From positions 2,160,279-2,165,986 of the forward strand of contig CP070753.1 of the NCBI GenBank assembly GCA_020348765.1: a stretch of DNA of 5,708 bases, given 5' to 3'. The first letter of the stretch is position 1. Every line of letters starts with the position of its first letter. The stretch comes from Burkholderiales bacterium. Its GTDB lineage: Bacteria; Pseudomonadota; Gammaproteobacteria; Burkholderiales; Burkholderiaceae_E. The notes beneath the pieces were generated by a model. That model saw nothing but the letters and a program-made list of their open reading frames with translations, did not search any database and was not told the origin of the DNA. A program made the position numbers and the translations under genes. Shown one piece after another: positions 1 to 5,282 of this stretch.

Positions 1-198
1 GCCTCACTGCTGCGCCATCGCCATGTCGCGCTCGCGATCGCGCTGAATCTGCCGGGCAATGCGCTGGTCGGCGGCGCCGGGGGCCTCGGCATGCTCGCGG
101 GCATGAGCGGGCTGTTCTCGCTGCCACGCTATCTGCTGCTGGTCGCCCTGGCGACGACTCCGGTACCGCTGTTCCTGCTCGCTGCGGGCAGCTGGTAG
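1..198 (+). CDS. C-terminal fragment of a hydrophobic membrane protein (5' end outside window)
   Basis: An open frame from the first base to a TAG at 196-198 gives 65 residues with no start in view, so this is the tail of a longer gene. The fragment is strongly hydrophobic. One likely membrane segment spans about residues 9-34 and contains the helix-breaking, glycine-rich stretch NLPGNALVGGAGG. A second spans about residues 44-62 (YLLLVALATTPVPLFLLAA), and only three residues follow it. A basic RHRH patch precedes the first segment and may sit on the cytoplasmic side. I do not recognise the family with confidence; it resembles conserved inner-membrane proteins of unknown function. The gene converges on the persulfide dioxygenase gene with a 43-nt gap, so it belongs to a separate transcription unit. 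That the frame is coding is fairly certain from its composition and length; the function is unknown. Confidence 0.6.
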   Translation, partial: ASLLRHRHVALAIALNLPGNALVGGAGGLGMLAGMSGLFSLPRYLLLVALATTPVPLFLLAAGSW

Positions 199-241
199 CC
201 CGCTCGCGGCGAACCGGTACGCAGCTCGCCGACGGCAGCGC

Positions 242-1315
242 TCAGTCGCGCCCACCCTGCACCGCGTGACCCTCGGCACGCCAGCGCAGCATGCCGCCGG
301 CCAGGTTGGCCGCCTGCCGGATTCCCGCCCTGTGCAGTATCGTCAGCGCCTGCGCCGAGCGCGCGCCCGATCGGCACACGGTCACCACCGGGCGCCGCGG
401 ATCGAGCTCGCCGACGCGGCGCTCGAGCTGGCCGATCGGAATCAGATTCGCGCCGTCGATCCGGCCCATGGCGCCTTCGTATTCCTCGGGCTCGCGCACG
501 TCGAGGATCTGCACCCGATCGGCGACCTCCTCGAGCGACTGCGGCTCGATCTCCCACACTCCGCCGAACGTGAACCGGAGCTGGGCCCACTGCGGCTCGT
601 CCGCCTCGGCCCCGGCATCGTCGGGGCGACCGCAACGCAGGTTGGCCGGCACCGCGAGGTCGATCTTCTTCGGATGCGGCAGCCCGAGGTTGTTCATGAA
701 GCCGATGAAATCCCCGACGCCGATGTCGCCGCCCAGGCGCGGATTGAACGCGCGCTCCTCGGCCACGCTGGTGACCGTCAGCCCGCGATAGTCATGTCCC
801 GGGTAGAGCAGACAATCCGAGGGCAGGCCGAAGATCCGCTCGCGCACCGAACGGAACATCGTCGCCGGGTCGCCCTGCTGGAAGTCGGTGCGCCCGCTGC
901 CGCGGATCAGCAGGCAGTCGCCGGTGAACGCCATCGACTCGTCATCGAGAACATAGGTCAGGCACCCGTCGGTGTGCCCGGGCGTGGATCGAACCACCAG
1001 GGCCCGGTCGCCGAATTCGACACGGTCGCCGTCGGCCAGCGGTCGGTCGGCCCCCTGCGCGCCGCTGGCCGCCGAGATCGCGATTCGGCTGCCGAGCCGG
1101 CGCCCGAGCAACCAGGCACCGGTCACGTGATCGGCGTGCACATGGGTCTCGAGCGTCCACTTGAGCTCCAGCCCGAGCTCGCGCACCAGCGCGGCATCGC
1201 GCCGCACCTGCTCGAACACCGGATCGATCAGAACCGCTTCGCGACTGCGGCGATCGCCGAGCAGGTAGCTGTAGGTGGACGAGGACGGGTCGAACAGTTG
1301 CCTGAACAGCAACAT
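242..1315 (-). CDS. Persulfide dioxygenase (ETHE1-type MBL fold) fused to a C-terminal rhodanese domain
   Basis: The 357-residue protein has an ETHE1-like metallo-beta-lactamase domain (about 1-250) and a rhodanese domain (about 260-355). The MBL motif THVHADH is at 57-63. H58, H114 (TPGHTDG) and D133 (TGD) match the spacing of the mononuclear iron ligands of human ETHE1 (H79, H135, D154). H174-D175 (YPGHDY), R142 in GRTDFQQG and C228 in VPANLRCG also match that family. The rhodanese loop is CRSGARS with catalytic C314. Known members oxidise glutathione persulfide with O2 to sulfite and GSH; fused rhodaneses (PRF proteins) add transfer of sulfane sulfur between thiosulfate and GSH. It is probably cytoplasmic, as no signal peptide is seen. 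The ATG at 1315 lies 2 nt after the stop of the NTF2-like gene (TGA-AG-ATG) with no good Shine-Dalgarno, which suggests translational coupling. The frame stays open upstream to 1447, but the extra 44 residues are arginine-rich, overlap the upstream gene and lack the family's [13 protein letters not shown] beginning. No sulfide:quinone oxidoreductase gene is in the window. Confidence 0.93.
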   Translation of the reverse strand: MLLFRQLFDPSSSTYSYLLGDRRSREAVLIDPVFEQVRRDAALVRELGLELKWTLETHVHADHVTGAWLLGRRLGSRIAISAASGAQGADRPLADGDRVEFGDRALVVRSTPGHTDGCLTYVLDDESMAFTGDCLLIRGSGRTDFQQGDPATMFRSVRERIFGLPSDCLLYPGHDYRGLTVTSVAEERAFNPRLGGDIGVGDFIGFMNNLGLPHPKKIDLAVPANLRCGRPDDAGAEADEPQWAQLRFTFGGVWEIEPQSLEEVADRVQILDVREPEEYEGAMGRIDGANLIPIGQLERRVGELDPRRPVVTVCRSGARSAQALTILHRAGIRQAANLAGGMLRWRAEGHAVQGGRD

Positions 1316-1317
1316 CT

Positions 1318-1770
1318 TCAGGGCTTGCCGCGCGCCGCGGCGGCCAGGCACAGATCGTTCCAGACCTTCTGGTCGACGATGCGTGCGTCGCGGATCAGGA
1401 AGCGGTCGATGTAGCGCACGCCTTCGAACGGCTCGCCGTCGAGCCACGCGCCCTGGAGGGTCCCGAAGTTGTAGACCACCAGTCCGTCAGCGGCCTGGTA
1501 CTCGTCGAACCGTTCGAACACCTTGCGGACCCACCGGTACAAGGCCGCCGAACGTTGCGGCAATTCGGTGCAGTCGGTCATCACGACGCCGCCCGGAAAC
1601 AGCATCTGCGCGCCGGGCGCAAGGTACCCGTTGGCTTCTGCATAGCGGCGCTCTGCGAACAGGGTCAGGAAATCCCAGACCAGTCGTCCGCCTTTCCCAA
1701 GCGCATCGCGCTCGACCCGGTGCACGACCGCTCGCTCGCGCAGCGCGCTCGACTCGTCCTTCGCATTCAT
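1318..1770 (-). CDS. NTF2/SnoaL-like family protein
   Basis: A 150-residue protein with the pattern of small NTF2-like (SnoaL-like) cone-fold proteins. An N-terminal helical part (about 25-47, ending in [10 protein letters not shown]) leads to a [13 protein letters not shown] strand region (49-61). A second helix follows (about 76-90, [14 protein letters not shown]), then a strand block with [20 protein letters not shown] (98-117) and [20 protein letters not shown] (120-139). The fold can hold a small-molecule pocket or act as an enzyme; the sequence does not tell which, and no catalytic set can be assigned. The first 20 or so residues are charged and probably variable. The start is fixed by a GAGGGGAG Shine-Dalgarno 6 nt upstream. 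The stop is 2 nt before the persulfide dioxygenase start, so the two are almost surely cotranscribed and a role in persulfide or sulfite metabolism is an inference from context. Confidence 0.85.
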   Translation of the reverse strand: MNAKDESSALRERAVVHRVERDALGKGGRLVWDFLTLFAERRYAEANGYLAPGAQMLFPGGVVMTDCTELPQRSAALYRWVRKVFERFDEYQAADGLVVYNFGTLQGAWLDGEPFEGVRYIDRFLIRDARIVDQKVWNDLCLAAAARGKP

Positions 1771-1776
1771 CGTCGA

Positions 1777-1784
1777 CTCCCCTC
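1777..1784 (-). promoter_or_regulatory. Strong Shine-Dalgarno of the NTF2-like gene
   Basis: The minus strand reads GAGGGGAG, 6 nt before the ATG at 1770. It fixes the start of the NTF2-like gene and is the only strong ribosome site for the NTF2-like/persulfide dioxygenase pair. A perfect stem-loop ends 2 nt upstream of it, so local RNA folding could affect its access. Confidence 0.75.
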
Positions 1785-1786
1785 GT

Positions 1787-1838
1787 TCGGTTCACTCGAA
1801 CCGACGCCTGCAACAGGCGCCGGAACCCGGGCCCCGGG
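1787..1838 (-). other. Cluster of stem-loops between the TPR gene and the NTF2-like gene
   Basis: In the minus-strand transcript three inverted repeats follow one another. At 1838-1826 CCCGG and CCGGG flank a 3-nt loop. At 1819-1805 CGCCTG and CAGGCG flank TTG. Directly abutting it, at 1804-1787, TCGGTTC and GAACCGA form a perfect 7-bp stem around GAGT. No U-tract follows, so this is not a classical intrinsic terminator. The last stem ends just before the Shine-Dalgarno of the NTF2-like gene. The repeats are directly visible. A role in mRNA processing, partial termination or translation control is inference. Confidence 0.5.
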
Positions 1839-1854
1839 CCGCCGCTGCTGCGGT

Positions 1855-2715
1855 TCACACCGAGCGACGCTCGCGCGCTTCGAGCAGGCGCTCGATCCGT
1901 CGGATGTTCGCACGTACGCCGTCCAGGTTGGGATTCACCGCCAGCGCACGACGGAAATACTCGAGCGCCGTCTCGTAGCGACCAAGCTGCACGTAGATCT
2001 GGCCGTACCCGGACAATGCGCCGAAGTGCAACGGATTGCGACGCATGACCTGGTCGCAGTCGGTCAGCGAACGCCGGTACTCGCCAGCCAGATACAGCGC
2101 CGTCGCCCGCTTGTTCCAGCCTTCGGCGAACGCCGGCTTGCGCCGGATCACCTCGTCGAAGGTCGCGATCGCGGCCGCAAGATCGCCGGCTCGCATCTGC
2201 TCGCTGCCCTGTGCGAGCAACAGGTCGATCCCGTCGTCGCCCGATCGGCTCCACATCTGCCACATGGCCTGTTCGGCGATCACGCGCACCAGCGGGTGCG
2301 CATCGTGCAATGCCGGTGCGACCCGCGGTGCATCTTCGGCACCCCGGTTTCGGGCCAGCCACAGGACGGCCGCCGCGCGCCGCGGGGCACTGGCATCGTC
2401 CAGCCAGTCCAGCGCCTGCGCCTCGTCGCGCACCTGCGGCGCCTCGCTCTCGTCGAGCGCGGCCCGCTCCTGAACCTCGTCGCCGGACTGCCGGACCCGG
2501 GCCTCGTCGCCGGACTGCCGGACCCGGGCCTCGTCGCCGGACTGCGGGGCCGGCGCGTCGACGGCGCCCGGCCGCGCCCGCGCTCCCTCGCCCGCCCCCG
2601 ACGCCTGCGCCTGAAGGACACCACCGAGCACGAACGTGGCGGCGCCGGCCAGCACGGCCAACGCCGACGCGATCCGTCGTGCGGTCGCTTGTGCACCGAA
2701 ACGAATCTTGTTCAT
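1855..2715 (-). CDS. Exported HEAT-like/TPR repeat protein with a low-complexity linker
   Basis: A 286-residue protein. The N-terminus has the signal-peptide form: basic start, hydrophobic stretch about 17-34 and a likely AQA|S cleavage after residue 38, so it probably acts in the periplasm. A low-complexity, charged linker follows (about 39-107) and holds a 9-residue repeat of the RQSGDEARV type in nearly three copies (57-83). Residues about 108-155 look like a HEAT-type helical pair (RRAAAVLWLARNRG, then HPLVRVIAEQAMWQMW). Three TPR-like units follow: about 163-196, 197-230 and 231-264 (ALSGYGQIYVQLGRYETALEYFRRALAVNPN). A basic helix ends the protein. TPR proteins of this kind usually scaffold other proteins; the partner is unknown. 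The start at 2715 has a GGTGAGG ribosome site 8 nt upstream (2730-2724) and makes sense of the signal peptide. The frame stays open upstream to 3009, but that extension lacks the look of a real protein. The NTF2-like gene begins 84 nt downstream, so cotranscription is possible. Confidence 0.85.
   Translation of the reverse strand: MNKIRFGAQATARRIASALAVLAGAATFVLGGVLQAQASGAGEGARARPGAVDAPAPQSGDEARVRQSGDEARVRQSGDEVQERAALDESEAPQVRDEAQALDWLDDASAPRRAAAVLWLARNRGAEDAPRVAPALHDAHPLVRVIAEQAMWQMWSRSGDDGIDLLLAQGSEQMRAGDLAAAIATFDEVIRRKPAFAEGWNKRATALYLAGEYRRSLTDCDQVMRRNPLHFGALSGYGQIYVQLGRYETALEYFRRALAVNPNLDGVRANIRRIERLLEARERRSV
2475..2545. repeat. 27-bp perfect tandem repeat, about 2.6 copies, inside the TPR gene
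   Basis: Copies lie at 2475-2501 and 2502-2528, and a 17-base partial copy lies at 2529-2545. The matches are perfect over these spans. The unit is a multiple of three and encodes a 9-residue, RQSGDEARV-type repeat in the linker between the signal peptide and the folded domains. Perfect DNA identity, including third codon positions, points to recent duplication, so copy number may differ between strains without breaking the frame. Confidence 0.95.
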
Positions 2716-2762
2716 CGGCCGTGCCTCACCCGATCCTGCTGCATCAGCGATGCCCGCGCTCG

Positions 2763-2776
2763 CTTCGCCGGCGAAG
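2763..2776. promoter_or_regulatory. 14-bp perfect palindrome in the divergent intergenic region
   Basis: CTTCGCCGGCGAAG is a perfect palindrome lying 48 nt upstream of the TPR gene start and just downstream of its possible -10 element. It could be an operator for a dimeric regulator or a small hairpin in the leader. In DNA this rich in GC such palindromes also arise by chance, and no regulator is encoded nearby. Confidence 0.3.
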
Positions 2777-2791
2777 GCGGACCCAGCCGCA

Positions 2792-2797
2792 ATGATA
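2792..2797 (-). promoter_or_regulatory. Possible -10 element for the TPR gene
   Basis: The minus strand reads TATCAT (5 of 6 to TATAAT) in an otherwise GC-rich stretch, about 77 nt before the TPR start. No good -35 element is seen at the usual distance, so an activator or a different sigma factor would be needed if it is real. Confidence 0.25.
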
Positions 2798-2832
2798 AGG
2801 CCCGGTTGCCGCGTCGGGCGGACAGCCGCGCA

Positions 2833-2860
2833 GTGTCGCCACGGCGACCGTCGATATACT
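2833..2860 (+). promoter_or_regulatory. Possible promoter for the alpha/beta hydrolase
   Basis: TATACT at 2855-2860 matches the -10 consensus in 5 of 6 positions and is among the most AT-rich spots of the 277-nt divergent region. A weak -35 candidate GTGTCG (2833-2838, 3 of 6) sits 16 nt upstream. The start codon at 2993 would then have a leader of about 125 nt, which is long, so another start site closer to the gene cannot be excluded. Confidence 0.35.
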
Positions 2861-2992
2861 GTGATCGCCGGGCGGTTCGGCGCCGGCCGACCGGTGGGCA
2901 GCATCGCGCAAGCCGCCCTTGCCGCCGACCCGCCTTGCGCAGCACGATTCGCGCGGAGCATCCGGCAGCCGACCGAGGTCCGGAGCCAGGCC

Positions 2993-3889
2993 ATGCCGCA
3001 TCTGAGCACAGACGACGACGTCAGCCTCTACTACGCGGAATGCGGCGCAGGAATGCCGGTCGTGTTCGTGCACGAATTCGCTGGGGACCATCGTTCCTGG
3101 GAGTCGCAGCTGCGCCACTTCGGGCGGCGCTACCGCTGCATCGCGTACAACGCGCGCGGGTACCCGCCTTCGGACGTTCCGACGCAGGCCGAACGCTACT
3201 CGCAGGACCGGGCGCGAGACGACATCCGTGCCGTTCTCGATGCGCTCGACATCGAACGTGCGCACGTGGTCGGCCTGTCGATGGGCGGCTTCGCCACGCT
3301 GCACTTCGGCTTCACGTATCCGGAGCGCGCGCTGTCGCTGACGATCGCCGGCTGCGGCTACGGCGCCGAACCCGACAAGCGCGAGCAGTTCGCGCGCGAG
3401 GCCGAGGCTGCCGCGACCGGCTTCGAGACGCGCAGCATGCGCGAGGCCGCGCTGGCCTATGCGCTGGGGCCGACCCGGGTGCAGTTCCAGAACCGCGACC
3501 CGCGCGGCTGGCAGGCCTTCGTCGATCAGCTGGCCGAACACTCGAGCGTCGGGTCGGCGGCGACGCTGCGCGGCGTGCAGGCGCGGCGTCCTTCGTTGTT
3601 CGAGATCGTCGATCGCATCGCGACCATCCGGGTCCCGACCCTGGTGATGACCGGTGACGAGGATTGGCCGTGCCTGGAGCCGGCGCTGCTGCTCAAGCGC
3701 ACGATTCCGACCGCCGGACTGGTGGTGATGCCCAATTGCGGGCACGCGATCAACCTCGAGGATCCGGCCGCGTTCAATGCGCATCTGATGGACTTCCTGC
3801 ACGCGGCCGACACCGGGTCCTGGCCGGTGCGCGACCCGCGTGCGATGCGCGCCGCGATCCTCGGCTCCGGGGGCGAACCCAGCCCCTGA
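2993..3889 (+). CDS. Alpha/beta hydrolase fold protein
   Basis: A 298-residue single-domain alpha/beta hydrolase. It begins with the usual strand pair (DDDVSLYYAECGAGMPVVFVHEF, residues 7-29). The nucleophile elbow GLSMGG is at 94-99 with S96 as nucleophile. D222 in MTGDED (219-224) is the likely acid, although D224 is also close. H251 in NCGHAINLE (248-256) completes the triad. The oxyanion loop reads HEF (27-29) where many relatives have HG, as in the HEFAGDHRSW subgroup. The cap region is about 125-205. No signal peptide is seen, so it is probably cytoplasmic. The substrate is unknown; an esterase, lactonase or C-C bond hydrolase would all fit. The ATG at 2993 has GGAG 7 nt upstream (2982-2985). 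The frame is open back to 2636, but the homology-like part begins just after this ATG. The last 25 or so residues (from AADTGSW) extend beyond the usual end of the fold. It diverges from the TPR gene and lies 163 nt before the hemerythrin gene. Confidence 0.9.
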   Translation: MPHLSTDDDVSLYYAECGAGMPVVFVHEFAGDHRSWESQLRHFGRRYRCIAYNARGYPPSDVPTQAERYSQDRARDDIRAVLDALDIERAHVVGLSMGGFATLHFGFTYPERALSLTIAGCGYGAEPDKREQFAREAEAAATGFETRSMREAALAYALGPTRVQFQNRDPRGWQAFVDQLAEHSSVGSAATLRGVQARRPSLFEIVDRIATIRVPTLVMTGDEDWPCLEPALLLKRTIPTAGLVVMPNCGHAINLEDPAAFNAHLMDFLHAADTGSWPVRDPRAMRAAILGSGGEPSP

Positions 3890-3896
3890 GGCGGTG

Positions 3897-3921
3897 GTTT
3901 CGAGGCCGTTTCGAGGCCGTT
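3897..3921. repeat. 11-bp tandem direct repeat upstream of the hemerythrin gene
   Basis: GTTTCGAGGCC occurs twice in a row (3897-3907 and 3908-3918) and is followed by GTT, the start of a third unit. The period is close to one turn of DNA, so a regulator could bind both copies on the same face. The repeat lies 20-45 nt upstream of a possible -10 element. It may equally be a chance duplication just after the hydrolase stop. Confidence 0.6.
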
Positions 3922-3941
3922 CCTGCGCCCGGCGGCTGGTG

Positions 3942-3947
3942 TAAGAT
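3942..3947 (+). promoter_or_regulatory. Possible -10 element for the hemerythrin/AhpD-like operon
   Basis: TAAGAT matches TATAAT in 4 of 6 positions and lies in the 163-nt gap before the hemerythrin gene. No convincing -35 is present; TTCCTG at 3920-3925 is 16 nt upstream and poor. The tandem 11-bp repeat sits where an activator would bind. The leader would be about 100 nt. Confidence 0.25.
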
Positions 3948-4052
3948 CGCAGCGCACGGATGCTCAATGTGCCGCAGGCAGCGGTCGACAACGCCTGGCG
4001 GGCGGCCGCCTGAGCGTCAGGAACACAACGTTCTCCGTCGCGGAGGCGATCA

Positions 4053-4604
4053 ATGGCCAGCGAGACCAACCAGCCCCAGGGAGCGACCGACGAGCCGATC
4101 GAGGACTTCTCGCGCAGCCATGCCGGAATCCTGGCTCACCTCGAAGCGCTCGACCGACTCCCGGGCCTGATCGAGCCGGCGGCGCAGGCCAGGCAGATCG
4201 CCGAGACCGCACTGCGCTTCTTCGATGAGGCCGTGCTCGAGCACCATGCCGACGAGGAGCGCGAGCTCTTTCCGGCCGTGCTGCGCAGCGCCAAGCCCGG
4301 CGCCGAAGCTCAGCGCGTGCGCCAGATCACCGAGCGGCTCATAGACGAGCATCGCCGCATCGAAAAGGCCTATCGCGAGCTCGAACCCGAGCTCAGGCGC
4401 ATCGCGAAAGGCCGTGACACGACGCTCGACGCCGGCCTGTTGCATGCGCTGGTCATGCGCTATGGCGAGCACGCACGTTACGAGGAGCAGGAGTTGCTGC
4501 CGCTGTCGCAGGAAATCCTCGGACGTGACGGGCATCACATGGCAGCGCTCGCGCTTTCGCTGCACCTGCGGCACATGAAGCCGCCGGTCAAGGGCTACAT
4601 CTGA
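4053..4604 (+). CDS. Hemerythrin HHE domain protein
   Basis: A 183-residue, mostly helical protein with the hemerythrin-like ligand pattern spread over four helices. H23 is in SHAGILAHL, and H65 with E69 is in HHADEERELFP (64-74). H100 is in DEHRRIE (99-104), and H140 with E144 is in GEHARYEEQELLP (138-150). These would hold a non-haem diiron centre; H29 and H64 are additional nearby histidines. Relatives bind O2, sense or repair NO and iron-sulfur damage, or store iron, and the sequence does not decide between these. A tail of about 30 residues (from LGRDGHHMAAL) ends in the basic HLRHMKPPVKGYI. No signal peptide or fused signalling domain is present, so it is a stand-alone cytoplasmic protein. 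The start is set by GGAGG at 4042-4046, 6 nt before the ATG. The AhpD-like gene follows after 47 nt on the same strand and is likely in the same operon. Confidence 0.9.
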   Translation: MASETNQPQGATDEPIEDFSRSHAGILAHLEALDRLPGLIEPAAQARQIAETALRFFDEAVLEHHADEERELFPAVLRSAKPGAEAQRVRQITERLIDEHRRIEKAYRELEPELRRIAKGRDTTLDAGLLHALVMRYGEHARYEEQELLPLSQEILGRDGHHMAALALSLHLRHMKPPVKGYI

Positions 4605-4636
4605 GACGGCGCGAGCGCAGCCAGCGCCGCGACTCG

Positions 4637-4642
4637 AGGAGG
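4637..4642 (+). promoter_or_regulatory. Shine-Dalgarno that decides the AhpD-like start
   Basis: AGGAGG lies 9 nt before the ATG at 4652 but only 3 nt before the in-frame GTG at 4646. This supports the ATG as the true start and removes two residues from the longest reading. Confidence 0.75.
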
Positions 4643-4651
4643 ACGGTGACG

Positions 4652-5224
4652 ATGCCGAATCCGATGCTGCGTCGCGTTCCGCGCGACGAGATGACCGAGC
4701 GGATGCGGGCCGAGTACGACGCGGCCGAGGCGCTGCGCGACGACGCGACGCTCAACGCGGTCGGTGCCAATGCGCCGGAACTGATGCAGTGGTACAAGGA
4801 CGAGTTCTACGGGAAGCTCTTCTACGGCGGTCGCGTGCCGACCCGGCTCAAGGAGCTGTTGCGCTACCGGCTGTCGATGGCGCACGGCTGCGCATACTGC
4901 AACAAGGGCAACAGCGCCGCTGCACTGCGCTCGGGCGTGACGCCGGAGCAATTGCGCGCGATCCTGGACGAGGACGCGCCTTGCTTCGACGCCCGCGAGC
5001 GCGCGGTGCTCGGACTCGCCGACCAGATCGCGATGACCAACATGCACGGGCACCTGGACGCGAGCCTGTACGCGGCGCTGAAGCCTTTCTTCGATGATGC
5101 CCAGATCTTCGAGCTGGGCATGGTCGCCGGCATCCTGACCGGGATGGCCAAGTTCCTCTTCGTCTATGACCTGGTCGAGAAGGAGGCTCATTGCCCGGTG
5201 GTGCAACTGGACCCGGCAGCCTGA
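4652..5224 (+). CDS. Carboxymuconolactone decarboxylase / AhpD-like family protein
   Basis: A 190-residue all-helical protein of the CMD/AhpD superfamily. The core motif is KELLRYRLSMAHGCAYCNKGN (67-87), with a redox CxxC at C80/C83 and E68 twelve residues before the first cysteine, the same spacing as E118 to C130 in Mycobacterium AhpD. The relay histidines of that enzyme (its H132 and H137) are replaced here by Y82 and N87. The later ARERAVLGLADQIAMTN stretch (114-130) is the usual second helix pair of the family. Many such proteins are annotated as alkylhydroperoxidase-like, but true peroxidase activity is shown for few. A thiol-disulfide role is plausible; decarboxylation of gamma-carboxymuconolactone is unlikely because that branch lacks the CxxC. 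C111 and C181 are further cysteines. It sits 47 nt after the hemerythrin gene with its own strong ribosome site, and a large inverted repeat begins 12 nt past its stop. Confidence 0.88.
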   Translation: MPNPMLRRVPRDEMTERMRAEYDAAEALRDDATLNAVGANAPELMQWYKDEFYGKLFYGGRVPTRLKELLRYRLSMAHGCAYCNKGNSAAALRSGVTPEQLRAILDEDAPCFDARERAVLGLADQIAMTNMHGHLDASLYAALKPFFDDAQIFELGMVAGILTGMAKFLFVYDLVEKEAHCPVVQLDPAA

Positions 5225-5235
5225 CTGGCCCCCGA

Positions 5236-5273
5236 CCAGGCGACCGGGAGCGCCTGGGCGACCGCTCCCGGTC
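5236..5273. terminator. Bidirectional terminator-like inverted repeats between convergent genes
   Basis: GACCGGGAGCG (5242-5252) and CGCTCCCGGTC (5263-5273) form a perfect 11-bp stem with a 10-nt loop. A second, mutually exclusive 7-bp perfect stem pairs CCAGGCG (5236-5242) with CGCCTGG (5251-5257). The site fills most of the 58-nt gap between the convergent AhpD-like and SGNH-like genes, the classic place for a shared terminator. Neither strand has a clear T-run after the stem, so termination may be Rho-assisted or the hairpin may mainly protect 3' ends. Confidence 0.65.
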
Positions 5274-5282
5274 CTTGCCCAC

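Noticed and set aside
201..240. Possible terminator in the 43-nt convergent gap after the membrane protein fragment
   Set aside because: Only a 6-bp stem (CGGCGA/TCGCCG) with a 13-nt loop and no T-run is present, which is too weak to call.
266..1414. Long plus-strand open frame (382 codons) opposite the persulfide dioxygenase gene
   Set aside because: It is antisense to a gene with clear catalytic motifs, and its composition (rich in R, A, H, E without domain patterns) is that of a GC-rich shadow frame.
1787..1819. GGTTCGAGT on the minus strand resembling a tRNA T-loop
   Set aside because: The flanking bases do not make the 5-bp T-arm around a 7-nt loop, and no acceptor, D or anticodon arm can be drawn nearby.
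1555..3657. A 700-codon plus-strand open frame spanning three genes
   Set aside because: It crosses the NTF2-like and TPR genes antisense and the hydrolase out of frame, is arginine-rich and shows no motif. Stops are simply rare in this frame at high GC.
3870..3886. GGGGC/GCCCC inverted repeat at the end of the hydrolase gene as a terminator
   Set aside because: The stem is only 5 bp, lies inside the coding sequence and has no T-run after it.
4001..4010. GGCGGCCGCC palindrome before the hemerythrin gene as an operator or hairpin
   Set aside because: It has no loop, so it cannot form a hairpin as such, and a 10-bp all-GC palindrome is expected by chance in this base composition.
3960..4013. 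A 17-codon ORF (ATG to TGA) just after the possible -10 of the hemerythrin operon, as a leader peptide
   Set aside because: It has no Shine-Dalgarno, no run of one regulatory amino acid and no alternative terminator structure; such short frames are common by chance.
2744..4069. A 441-codon minus-strand open frame opposite the alpha/beta hydrolase
   Set aside because: It is antisense to a gene with an intact Ser-Asp-His triad and has no ribosome site or recognisable domain.
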